From Uranotaenia lowii (Eukaryota > Arthropoda > Insecta > Diptera > Culicidae), in assembly GCF_029784155.1 (NCBI RefSeq), contig NC_073693.1:353590591-353654590 (forward strand): a stretch of DNA of 64,000 nucleotides. The letters are read 5' to 3'. The notes beneath the pieces are model-generated. The model made no database searches. It worked only from the letters and a program-made list of their open reading frames with translations, and was not told the DNA's origin. The first letter of the stretch is position 1. The number at the start of each line of letters is the position of its first letter. The translations under genes were made by a program, and so were the position numbers. This document shows positions 24,052 to 34,942 of the stretch, one piece after another.

Positions 24052-24996
24052 TACACAGCAAGAAAAAATCGTGTAAATTTAGATCGAAAACGATGCACGA
24101 AAACGAAACATCGATTTTGATATAAAATTCTACCACGGTGTATTTTTCTCAACAATGTAATTTTTGAGGCGTGTAAATTTAGATCGAAAACGATGCACGA
24201 AAACGGATGACATAAACCGTCGTGTAAAAATACACAATGATATAAATTTCAAAACATATTACCGTTAATATTACAAATCTTTTTTAAATAATCAGATTTT
24301 GGGTGTTTGTTGTTTATGAATAAATACGCCACATGTGTCATTTTATTTAACATATATTTCCACTGCAAACTCAAAAAACACCCACCATCACTGGCAGCTG
24401 GAATTGTGGTTGTGTCCGATGATCCCCAGCAGGGCGATGTTTTGCCGATCAGCGTCAGGCATTCTTGAGTCCTTCCGGAACAGCATAGTAATCGGAATCC
24501 CCTAAACATCAGAAACATTCAACATTGATTCGGCTTTTGATCCATTTATAAAACTGCAATTCCTGCAATCGAAAGAGAATTTTAAGTTGCATTTTTTTTT
24601 CATTTCGTCTATAACTACAACATAACCTACCATTTTTTAATTCAATTCTGAAAGAATTTGGTTCGGTTTTAATACAAAATTAACTGCGGAAGCGAATTTT
24701 TTTCTATTCGCACACTAAACCACCATCTCGGATAAAAACAGAACAAGTTATGCCGCGAAAAAAGGAAAACAATGGATCTGTCGTGTTTTACATTGTTTTC
24801 AATGTAATTTTATATTGAGATATATTTTTTAGATCAGGGCGTGTAAACATACATCATACAAAATTAAGTTTATACCAACGATTCAAAAATAGATCAAAAA
24901 GAGTGTAAAATTACATCAGTTTTGAATTACACTGGTCAAAAAGTAGATCACTCGTATTTTAGATTGCGTATACTTTTAGAAATTTTTTGCTGTGTA
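24052..24996. mobile_element. TA-target element, CACAGCAAGAAAAA family (941 bp)
   Basis: The body runs 24054-24994 with TA on both sides (24052-24053 and 24995-24996). The ends are CACAGCAAGAAAAAAT and, reverse-complemented, CACAGCAAAAAATTTC. GTGTAAATTTAGATCGAAAA occurs twice as a direct repeat near the left end (about 24072 and 24171). A GC-richer core at about 24375-24505 resembles in style, but not obviously in sequence, the core of the 6639-7709 element. Probably Tc1/mariner-mobilised; no transposase. Confidence 0.75.
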
Positions 24997-25323
24997 TAAT
25001 GAAAATTTTTGACTTATTTTCAGTTCGATTCAACTTTCACTTTTGAGACTACATACCTTGAAAGGTTCAGAACACAATGAATATCCGGTCGAATAATTGT
25101 GATTGTATCGTTACCTGTAAGAAAGAAAATAATTTAATCAGAAAAGTTTGGTAGAGTGATGTATCTAACTGTATTGCATAAAATGCGTAAAAAATTATTG
25201 ATTTTTTATTTAAAGAGTTACCGGATTCATTTAAAAATAAGAAGCAGAATGCAGAGTGCTGTGTTTCATAACACATATGTATGAAGGTTTGATTGCTCCA
25301 ATTTGTGTTCCATCACAAATACA
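24997..25323. other. AT-rich spacer, no gene seen
   Basis: Nothing recognisable lies between two transposon copies. Confidence 0.3.
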
Positions 25324-27025
25324 CCAAAGCGTAGGGTGGTCGGATTTACCGGTTTTTTTCAAATCCGGTATTTCGGTATTTGTAATTTATAAAACCGATA
25401 AAACCGGTAAAACCGGTATTTTTCAAAACATATCAAATTCATGAAAGAGTTTCGTCTAATTGCAGTAGTAATGGCATAAAATGCTTAGAATTTATAAAGC
25501 AATAGATTTAGGAACATTTTCGGTTGAAAAGTATGGTATTGTGTCTTTAAATTATCGCTTTGTCATAAATCTATCATCATTTTCATGATAAGCATAATAT
25601 TTATCATCGTCATTTTATTATTGTAATTTCACTGTGAGGATGCAGAAATTATAGAAGTTAAATATAGTTATCAAATAATTTTGTTCTGTACTCTGTAATA
25701 CAGTATTCAGAATTAAGAACAAGTTTTTCAGGTTTTGTAAAAGTTTTAAATAGTCTTTAATGAGAATGATATACAAAATACAGATATATTTCGATATACA
25801 AAAAGATCTTACGGGTAAAAAAAAATTGATTAGGCGAAAAACAAAACAGTGTGACAAAGTTTGTGGTTGACTCACAGAATTATAGATAGAAACGAACAAA
25901 TAGGAATAAAAATCTATTCAAAATCCAGTCAAAATTCAGCTTAAATAAAGTAAATCTGATCCATACGATTTTTATTTTAATACTGTTGCAAACTTATGAA
26001 AACTTTGTTACTACTTTGTCTAGAATAATAAAATGCTTCAATAGCGTTTAAAATAGAAACAACAGAGGTTCATCAATTAACTGGAAAATATGAATAGATA
26101 AATTTCTCAAAAACATTTTAACATGTGTTTAACTGCTGACTCTTTTGCAGCATTTGATGTTTTAAATAAAAGTAGGAAGTTTATAATCAGTTTTTAACAT
26201 TTTTGGTTTTAAATTTAAAATTTGTGAAAGCCCGGCACCGCTTAAAACGATTTTGATAAACTTCGCCTGTTTATAGATAATTCATTTTTGCATCTTTTGA
26301 CCAAATTATTGATTATTGTGGAGCAATCTTAAATTTCTTGTAGCTGTATCTTTTCTTCAGTCATTGTTCACTTGTTCAGTCTTTAAATGTTGTGGAGCGT
26401 TTGTTCGATGGCTGAGCTGAAATGTATAGTTTCATGAAAAAATATCATCTAAGAGAGAGATGGCAGCTTGCCAATACTCTTTTGAACGCCACTATAGCTT
26501 TAATCTAAAAAGTTACATTTTAGCAATAATAAAATCTCACATAAACTTTGCGGTTAAGTGTATTGAGCGGGCCATAGACTACACGAATGGCCTGTACAAA
26601 TTCGATGATTACACAACGATTGTTTGATTCTATGCTAGCCCACACACAATACAAACATATTTCACGCGAATACAAACGATTGCTGGCGAAAACAGCAACA
26701 GCAACAAAAAAACCATCAGCGACAAAATTTCATCGAATTTCATCGTATTTGTACAAATGTTGTGTAGTCGGTGACCCGCTTTAAGCTTAGATTTTGAAGC
26801 TTTTTGAACAAAATTTGAGTATTTGTACGCATATATATATTTGATTTACAATAAAAAACACTTATCTGTGTCAATTTTATTTCAACGCCAAAGCATAATG
26901 AAAAATTTACCGAAAATACCGGTTTTTTACCGTTTCAATAGTCGGTATTTCCGGTATTGGAAAATAGACGGTTTTACCGTTTTTACCGGTTTCGGTAAAA
27001 CCAGTTAGACCACCCTACCAAAGCG
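25324..27025. mobile_element. hAT-like non-autonomous element with ACCGG arrays (1686 bp)
   Basis: The body runs 25332-27017, with perfect ends TAGGGTGGTC and GACCACCCTA and identical flanking octamers CCAAAGCG (25324-25331 and 27018-27025). The start TAGGG fits the hAT end consensus. Both ends carry arrays of CCGGT, ACCGGTATTT and AAAACCG words (25345-25420 and 26910-27000). No transposase remains. The interior is AT-rich and holds a second, nested MITE at about 26566-26782. Confidence 0.87.
26566..26782. mobile_element. MITE nested in the hAT-like element
   Basis: The left end is AGCGGGCCATAGACTACAC and the right end reverse-complemented is AGCGGGTCACCGACTACAC. Inverted similarity continues inside: TGTACAAATTCGATG on the left against TTTGTACAAATACGATG reverse-complemented on the right. 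It is about 217 bp long, with no clear target duplication. The middle has AACAGCAACAGCAACAAAA. Confidence 0.7.
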
Positions 27026-27059
27026 TCACCATATTATGGGGAAAAAAATGACAAAAAAT

Positions 27060-27265
27060 TTATCACAAAGCTTTTTATTGTTTCGAATAAAGTCGTTTTA
27101 ACATCTTTATGTCATTCGCGACTCATATCAACGATGCAGTTGGCTGACAGTCATTGAAAAACTTATCCGGTATAACGGTGATCGATGTTTACTCTTGGGC
27201 TCAAGCTTACGGTTATCGGCTCAGGAAGCAACAGACTTGCCAACTGAGCTATATCATAACCTATA
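27060..27265 (-). repeat. tRNA-derived SINE copy
   Basis: Read on the minus strand, the head has a good pol III A box (TAGCTCAGTTGGC, about 27239-27251) and a B-box-like AGCTTGAGCCCAAG (about 27200-27213). A conserved-looking body follows (AGTAAACATCGATCACCG) and an A-rich tail (AACAATAAAAAGC). This head, body and tail layout is that of mosquito tRNA SINEs such as the Feilai type; the family name is not proven here. A shorter, diverged copy is at 30055-30178. Confidence 0.7.
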
Positions 27266-27346
27266 GCACAAAGCTGAATTTTATGGATTATTAGATATTC
27301 ATGGTAGTATGGTCGTTAGGCCGATTAGACACCATTGACGCTTATA

Positions 27347-28532
27347 TACACTGCCGGCCAAAAGTTTGGGATCACCCACTAAAAAACATGCAAATTTTGA
27401 TCGTTCATATCTCAGCCGTCTTAGGACTTATTGAAAATCTTCTGATCTCATTTGAAAGATAATGAGCAATAGCTATCTCGGAGGTATTTTGCCCAAATAT
27501 AATGTTTTAGTTTTGAACTTAAAACTTAACCTAAAGTTATAACATTTTCAAAAAGTCGCACTCAATATTCAAAGCCGATCATCTCGGGATAGGGTGGACC
27601 AAATCTCAAAATTTGAGTGGCATTAGAATTCCTGTTCTTTACTTCTCAAAACACAATCAAAAAAATTTGAGAAAAAATTCAAGAATGTATTTATAATTAA
27701 TAAAATAGACACTCGAGTTATCGTCCAAAAGTTTGGGATCACCTCTTTGTATGGTGAGTTTGGGATCATTCTTATAAAAACATGCAAATTTGTTTTATTC
27801 ATATCTTTCTCATCTAACATCGTATTGCAGAGCTGAAGGGTTCATTTGGAAGCTTAGGAATTGTTGTTTTTTAATAAATTCATTCAAAAAATATATTTTA
27901 AGGTGAGAACTATAAAAAAAATCTGAGAACTTTCAAAAAAACAATTAATTTCAGGTGATTTTTTTATGGTTATCACTTCAAAATATAATTTTTGAATGAA
28001 TTTATTAAAAAACAACAATTCCTAAGCTTCCAAATGAACCCTTCAGCTCTGCAATACGATATTAGATGAGAAAGATATGAATAAAACAAATTTGCATGTT
28101 TTTATAAGAATGATCCCAAACTCACCATACAAAGAGGTGATCCCAAACTTTTGGACGATAACTCGAGTGTCTATTTTATTAATTAAAAATACATTCTTGA
28201 ATTTTTTCTCAAACTTTTTTGATTGTGTTTTGAGAAGTAAAGAACAGGAATTCTAATGCCACTCAAATTTTGAGATTTGGTCCACCCTATCCCGAGATGA
28301 TCGGCTTTGAATATTGAGTGCGACTTTTTGAAAATGTTATAACTTTAGGTTAAGTTTTAAGTTCAAAACTAAAACATTATATTTGGGCAAAATACCTCCG
28401 AGATAGCTATTGCTCATTATCTTTCAAATGAGATCAGAAGATTTTCAATAAGTCCTAAGGCGGCTGAGATATGAACGATCAAAATTTGCATGTTTTTTAG
28501 TGGGTGATCCCAAACTTTTGGCCGGCAGTGTA
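27347..28532. mobile_element. Tc1/mariner-type foldback element with internal terminal-motif copies
   Basis: The body runs 27349-28530 with TA on both sides. Arms 27349-27923 and 27957-28530 are inverted, nearly identical copies (one mismatch in the first ~90 bases by eye) separated by about 33 bp. The tips are CACTGCCGGCCAAAAGTTTG. Within each arm the word CCAAAAGTTTGGGATCAC recurs about 365 bp in (27358 and 27724 on the left), with another GTTTGGGATCATTC at about 27760, and mirror copies on the right. That is the spacing logic of Tc1-family inverted/direct-repeat ends with two transposase sites. No transposase is present. The close match of the arms suggests recent formation. Confidence 0.85.
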
Positions 28533-29040
28533 CATGTTAATTAAAATATGATCTTGAGTGGAACTACTAGCTTCCAAAATAAACCACTACACCCAAAATT
28601 CAGCCTCTGTGCCAATGGCGTGTAGTCCATTTCATAGCATCATTGGTACAAGAAGATAACGCGACCGGCACTGATTCGATTTGCGCCCACCGGCATTAAC
28701 CTCCCAGCGTAACCGAATTGTGTATGTCTGAATGAAACAAAATAAAAACGTTTTCGCGTCCCTCCCCATCGCATCACAAGCCGAAGAAGGATGGAAATAA
28801 ATACCGGCCAACACCAGGCAGCCAGCGAACCGAGCACTGTGCGTGTGAATGTAGCAAAAGCAACAACAAAAACATCCTTCTAATTCAATCAACCGGCAAA
28901 CACGGCTAAGCTGTGCGTGTGTATGTAGCAAAAGCAACAACAAAAACATTCCTTTAATTCACCGGCAAACAACACCGGCCAAGCTGCCCGGCTTTAGCAG
29001 CTGTGTATATGTAGCGTGTGTATGTAATAGCAGGCAGTAA
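28533..29040. repeat. CA/GC-rich stretch with a ~73-bp tandem pair
   Basis: The unit at 28840-28913 (GTGCGTGTGAATGTAGCAAA to CGGCTAAGCT) is repeated at 28914-28986 with small changes, and a third, partial unit follows. The stretch runs directly into the tRNA-like repeat at 29040 and may be its upstream part. It cannot be compared with the second copy, which enters a gap. Confidence 0.55.
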
Positions 29041-29547
29041 GCAAAGCACAGTTCTCATTCAATGGGTTTCCCGTTCCTTCACTCCCGTTCCCTTTCCCGT
29101 TTCCTTCCCAAGACAAAGGAATGCATTGAAAGGAGGCCAAACGCCGGGAAGCCGTCGTTGTACGTTTTTTGTGATTGATCGGTGGCAGAAAGCCTATGAC
29201 AAACAGCCCTCGTCCTACATGAAGCTCGAATAGTACACTGGTTAGAATGTCGGACTGGCAAGACGCTACAATTGGTGATGTGAGTTCAATTCTCACTACA
29301 GCGCTGTGGTTTTAATTTTTATTTTCTTGTTTCTGGGATGAATTATCCAATAGGAAGGAAATCCCATAAAATGTTTTTTTGTTTCGCTTGAATGTAGTGG
29401 TCATCATTTTGGTTGGGAGCCGAGTCCTTATGCCAGTTACGGTTTTTCAAACATACCGTCTTCGGCACAGTGCACATTTCAGAGCATTATCGGCACAGAG
29501 ATTTGCTAAAAAGGCATTGGATTTTTGCAACCTCTTCTATGGGTGTA
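29040..29547 (+). repeat. Dispersed repeat with tRNA-like module, copy A
   Basis: About 508 bp, from CAGTTCTCATTCAATGGG-type sequence to TCTATGGGTGTAGG, is shared in opposite orientation with 56152-56660 at roughly nine in ten bases by eye. Inside, 29221-29302 has a tRNA-like fold: A-box-like TAGTACACTGG, a loop CTGGCAA, an extended variable region, and a T arm GTGAG-TTCAATT-CTCAC with a perfect 5-bp stem. The anticodon stem is mispaired, so it is not a working tRNA. The layout suggests a SINE or a larger element with a tRNA-derived part. Confidence 0.7.
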
Positions 29548-30054
29548 GGTGCGCTGCCTTATGCTTTATGCCTCACACGCAGTTTTACCCCTGAATGTAT
29601 GCAGCACCATTGTATTTTCTTTAACTCGGGTTTAGGGACAGAAAAGATGTAAAATTAAGTTCGAATAGAACCAAACATTAATGTAGGTAATTGATGTCGC
29701 AGCGTTCCAGACCAGACACAAAATAAAGTATGATTTTTTTGGGCACAAGAAATGTTTTTGATTCTTTCTTTCATAGGGATGACGGGAAGGATGAAGAAGG
29801 CTTTCAAAAATATTTGTTTTGGCTTAATTCGAGACTGATTAAGCCTATAAAGGTATACTCATAATTTCAGAATCAGAATCAATCTTCATAGCTATTATTA
29901 TTTGAATTTTAGGAAACTCTCATTTAAAGAGGTTGTTCTTGATTTTGAAATTTCAATGAAAAACTATCAACTAATATACAAAAATACAAATACAAATACA
30001 TATACAAATTTTCACCACAAATTTCTTCAATTCTACAAAATGTAGCAAAGCACA
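29548..30054. other. AT-rich DNA, no gene seen
   Basis: No support for genes. A short (ACAAAT)n-like run lies near 29978-30010. Confidence 0.3.
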
Positions 30055-30178
30055 CCGGGGGGTTAGCTATTTTATAATACACAACGATTCAATTGGTAGC
30101 CTGATATTTAAAACCTATCCTATTTACTCGTGGTCGATGTTTACACTTGAGCTTAAACTCATGGAATTGACCCTAAAC
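30055..30178 (-). repeat. Diverged, 5'-truncated SINE copy
   Basis: On the minus strand this matches the SINE at 27060-27265 through AAGCTCAAGTGTAAACATCG (against AAGCTTGAGCCCAAGAGTAAACATCG) and onward with indels to GAATCGTTGTG. The A-box head is lost or unrecognisable. Confidence 0.5.
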
Positions 30179-31455
30179 GCGCAAATACAAATATACTTTG
30201 TTGGGGTGCTGGGTACCTTCCGTGGACTGTATTTCCGTTTCCAATGGTGGGGGTCTTGGGTTTGGGTTCCTTGAAGATCGATGGATTCCTTCGGCGATAG
30301 TTGTGACTTCTTGGGTTGGTAATTAAACTCCGATTTGCAGGTAAGTTACAATTTATTCACAACACATTGAGTTTTTGGCACAATTTATTGACACAGCAAT
30401 TTTTAGGGAAAATCAACACTTTGATCAAACATTTATTCTAACTACGACATTAATTTAACTACAAGACTACAAAACATCTATGCCAATGGCGGGTTTTCTT
30501 AAGACTAAATTATACAATATTACAAATGGAGAAATTTGTAAGAGACAAAACATATAAGCACAAAAGGTGCATTTTTCTTCGATCTCCTCAGTTAGGTGCA
30601 TCGATCAGCTGCTTCATTAGAGATGCTGACAGTTGGCTATCTTGATCTCTATCAATCCGTCCATCTTCATTCAAGGCTCAGAGACGTAGGAAGGGTCCTT
30701 GATTAGTTTCGCTAGTAATCCAACATACTTAAAAACTAAATTTTGAAGGAAAAAAAAAACTAAAATTTGAGTTAAGAGAATCGATTCTTTCAAAATAAAA
30801 TACAGCGAATTGAAGTTAAAATTGGATACCATTCTTGAGATAAGAAACAAATTTGAACGGATATTTTGCGAACATCTTTGAAAGGATAAGTGTTACGGTA
30901 AAATATAATTTTTTTACTTGAAAATCTTTAAAGATAGCATTTGTTGAAATTTTCTCAATTACACAAAGGATAGGATTGAGAGCTATCAGATATGTTGACA
31001 GTACAAAATGGTTTCACTCAAAATCAGAATTCCTTTTTCAGTGAAACAGCTCTAGAGTTTTTAAGATTTTCCCTGAAAAAATCTTTAAATCATCATTAGA
31101 AAGCAATAAGCAAGATCATTCAATCCGCTGAACTAAATAAAAATTCGTTTGGATAAAACCCATTTCCAAATCGCTTGATCAATTCTTTTGAATTTCGTCA
31201 AATTGAGCCATTTAGTTCTTCTTCACATTTAGTTCACTTACGAAAACTCACATCTAAATTGAATGTTTAGTATCAATGAATCTGGTCGAAATATGGAACA
31301 TCATTTTCTTAATTTGTCTTGATTTTGGAGCTTCATCAGTTTTACGGATTTTCCAATGATTGTCAATTATTTAGAGGAAAATATGAAGTAGAGTTCGCAT
31401 TCATCACAATGATAGAGGTATCCAAACTTTGGTATCCAAACTTTGGCATGGACAG
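30179..31455. other. Mostly AT-rich DNA; unassigned segment at 30190-30720
   Basis: The first 500 bases are less AT-rich (CTGGGTACCTTCCGTGGAC, TTTGCAGGTAAGT) and include a textbook splice-donor word CAGGTAAGT at about 30337-30345, with no coding frame beside it. This could be an LTR or transcript remnant, but no matching second LTR or primer site is visible. The rest is AT-rich without features. Confidence 0.3.
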
Positions 31456-31456
31456 T

Positions 31457-31716
31457 ACTCTGAGTCGATTTGGGATCATTTTTTGAATTTATTGTTTATC
31501 AATGCTAAAAGACATACCCCAGTTAAACAGCTAAAAACTGTTTTGCCTTATAAGATACAAAGGTAATATCTTCGACAAAGTTGTTTGGCGGAAAATTTCC
31601 TTTGGACGTTACTTAAAAATTCTGCAACAAATCATGGATGAGTTTTGAACCAAAACGAAGCTTTTTAGACTCCAGGGTTTGAGAAATTCAAAAATGACCC
31701 AAAATCGACTCAGTCA
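31457..31716. mobile_element. MITE-like repeat with TGAGTCGATTT ends
   Basis: The left end TGAGTCGATTTGGGATCATT and the right end reverse-complemented TGAGTCGATTTTGGGTCATT are followed by more inverted similarity (TTTTGAATTT). The right portion is also related to 54234-54341 (ACGTTACTTAAAAA, AAAACGAAG, AAATCGACTCA), so this is a dispersed family. Exact borders and duplication are unclear. Confidence 0.55.
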
Positions 31717-34480
31717 AATGAACAGTTAAACGTGATTTCTTCTAATTCACTCTGATTTCTCTAAATTAACCCCCTAAGTGAGCTATCTTTTTTACCACTG
31801 GAGAAGAAGGGCCTATTTAAAACATTTCAAATTTCTAAAGAATAACTTTTAATGGCAAATGATAGTATGAAGGAAGAATAAGAGTGTTTTTTTGCAAAGG
31901 AATATTTGAAATTTATGCAAGCGAAATGAATTATTTCAAATTAACAGCATTTAAGGACCGAAGTAGTCTCTAGGTCAAAAGTAGAGTCACGCATCCTACT
32001 TGCATGTGTTACTATTACAATTTCTACATGCTTTCGAATTCTGTTTTTTTGTGCCATTTTGCGGTTTTATTTAAAGATCTATGGTTGTCATTTCCATTTA
32101 AATTTTTATGATATTTCATTATTTTCATGACCATCCTAGGGGAAAATTATTGAAATTCCTCTGAGAAAATATAGTGTAAGCTTTTTAATCATGCAAATGA
32201 TTAAAATAGGTTTAGAACGACTTTTGATTCATTTAACGAACCAACTCTTGAATTTTCCGTAGAAATTCTACCGAATTCCGAAAACAATTAGGCCACAGAA
32301 AATTGATTTCGACTAGATTTTATTTTCGAAACATCATCGGAGCTCGCGTTTGGTGCATTTTCCAGCAAAATTAGAACTTAGATTTTCCAGTTTTCCCGTT
32401 CGGCGAATTCTGAGAGTTAAGTAATCAAAACTTCGAGTGATTTAAAACAACAATATTCAAAATCCAAATATTTCGAAAACGCTTGAATATTTTTGATAAA
32501 CAATATTTAAGAGATTTAAAGAAATTATTCCACGGTAATTTCATTACGGTACTGTAATGTTTGTGTGAAATTTCAAAATCAAATATAGAATTTTTTTAAA
32601 AAAAGTAGTTTTTGGAAAATCGCTGTTATTTCTTTAGATTTTCAAGTTATAATAATTTTGCAAAATCGTAATAAAATGAATTGAGAATGCTTAATTATTT
32701 TACAACTTTGATGGGCCATAACTTTTATAATACTCAAAATTACGTCTTCCAAATTGTTCAGTTATGTTTTTTGAATGTAAAAAAGGTCTTGCATTAAAGG
32801 GTTATGGCTTTTAAATTAAGTTTTTATGTTGAAGTTTTTATTAAAATGCTTAATAGCTTCCTTGATAGATCATTGGGGAACAGAATTTTCGATGCCTATT
32901 TTTTGCAGATTTTGTGCCTCTGTTTTAAAAACATATTTTGGAAGAATTTGGCGTCCTGAATTCGAATCACTTTTCGGAGGTTGTCTATTAATTCTGGTTT
33001 TTGAGATATTGTGTTTGGGAGCTTGATAATTTATTAGTTTTGAGGAAAATCCATCAATACTAACAATGAGCTGAAAAAACGTAATCAAAAATGGTTTCTG
33101 AATCTATCCATCATCCAAAAATTAAACTTTTATATTTCTTATCTTTTAGCTAGCTGGCTATTGCATAATAATACAAAATTGCACAATTTAAAAAAAATCA
33201 TTAAAAAACTATAGTTGCATATTTCTGAATTCATTTGAGAAAGTATTCATAAGCTTTTGGTATTAAAGATTTTATTTTTTTAACCACTTTGTTCAACAGA
33301 TCATTGTGATTTATACTTAAAAAATATCTGAGATTCATTTGGGTTTTAAGTTCCTTTGAAGCTTCCTCAAATTTTTCACATTTTCACTAAGTATTGAATA
33401 ATATATTTTAAGAAAATCTCTTTTTTTCTTTAAAAGTCAACATAACTCACTTTTTCCGAGAAATTTTATTTTCGATTTCAAACCTGTTGCTTGAGTCACT
33501 AAGTACCCAAAGTTATGAAGTTTTGCCAAACAGTTCTAAATGTTTTTGAAAGTATTTTTTCCTGTTCTTCGAAAGCTCAATCTCAATCTCAAAAACTTCA
33601 GCTGATTGAAAAAAAACTTATTGCATACTTGGATTAAGCGCTCCCTAATTGGTCAAGATTAGCTCTTAAAATCATTACTTGAAAATATCTACAGCTTATC
33701 AATGGTAACGTAACCTATACAATTCCGAAAAGTTGATAATTTTCAAAACAGATTCAAAGACAGACCACTTTTGAAATAATAAAATCCATAAAATTGTCCT
33801 TATATTCAGCTTGTGTAGGTTTTGTTAGGTGATTAATAAAAAATTGATAAATATCTCATTACATTATTTGCTTACCGATTGTAATATATGTAACAGAAGT
33901 CCTGTAGAAATGTAAAATTTTTGGTTTTGAAACATGATATGTATAAAATAAATGGCATCTTATCCTATTTTGAAAATGTAAAACTTTGTCCGCATTGAAT
34001 TGCATTTTTGATTTGATTTTTGTACTAGAGGCCCGGTGGAATATACTATATGAAATATCTCTTCCATCGCATTTCAGATAATAGCTCAAACATTTCGAGA
34101 TGCTTATTTTTTTAAAAAAAGGAGTAGAAATGTATCCAAGCTTTGAACTTCAATAAAAGGTTTGTTAACACGACAAAATGCTTCACCAGAGGTAAAATTC
34201 AAAAAAAAATCGAGACATTTCAGAATACAACCTAAAGATCAGAATCAATGCTGAATATTAAAATAATTCAACAATCTAATTAGCCATTGGATTTATGGTT
34301 ATTAAATATTTTTTAGATGCCTATTCGATCGATATGGACGGAAAAATCAGTTTTTTTTGCGAAAAGTTTATTGTATTGTTATTTTTGAAGACAGTCGAAA
34401 TATCATCCATGACATACTTGCTATTTTTGCTGACTAAAAATGACTGGAAGTCTGAAGATTTGAGGAGTATTAAAATGACT
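31717..34480. other. AT-rich DNA, no gene seen
   Basis: Long AT-rich stretch. The longest frames are about 75 codons and unlike any family I know. No transposon ends found. Confidence 0.35.
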
Positions 34481-34567
34481 TTAACGGTCGCCATGTAACA
34501 AAGGCCAATAATCAACAAAAGTCATAGCTTGTTGATTATTGAAGTTTCGTTATATGGCAACCGTTAA
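34481..34567. mobile_element. Hairpin MITE with TTAA ends (79 bp)
   Basis: TTAA lies at 34481-34484 and 34564-34567. The two arms, CGGTCGCCATGTAACAAAGG onward and its inverted partner CGGTTGCCATATAACGAAAC, pair over about 33-35 bases around an ~11-base loop. A TTAA target fits a piggyBac-type MITE, unusually small. A chance hairpin of this length is unlikely. Confidence 0.65.
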
Positions 34568-34940
34568 AAAAATCTGAACTGACAAATTTCAACGTGGTAA
34601 CATGTCTTCTTCCAGTGTCTATCCATATGCTTATTTCATTGGAGAATTATATAAAAGTAAATAAAGTATTTCATATTGGTGAATTTATTGAAAAATAATA
34701 ATATTTCATAAACTTTTAAAATTTTTCAAAAAGTTGTTTGTAATCAAATGTTTGCTCAAATAATTTTCGATTAAGGTGAGTGAACTATTATATTTTAAAC
34801 ATGGACACAATGGATTTTCCCTCAAAATAACAACATTTTTAATCAAAGTTTATGAATTCTTTTGCCAGAACCCATTCTGCCTCAAGCACCCATTTCACGC
34901 ATCCCTTGCTACTGTTGCCGCTACAGTAAATTATTTATTA
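34568..34940. other. AT-rich spacer, no gene seen
   Basis: No coding pattern or repeat ends are visible. Confidence 0.3.
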
Positions 34941-34942
34941 CT

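Noticed and set aside
29379..29652. Overlapping short frames of about 70-80 codons
   Set aside because: They lie within the dispersed tRNA-like repeat and are not conserved in the inverted copy at 56 kb because of indels.
30330..30350. Strong splice donor CAGGTAAGT
   Set aside because: No open frame or partner acceptor in context; one consensus word is expected by chance in 64 kb.
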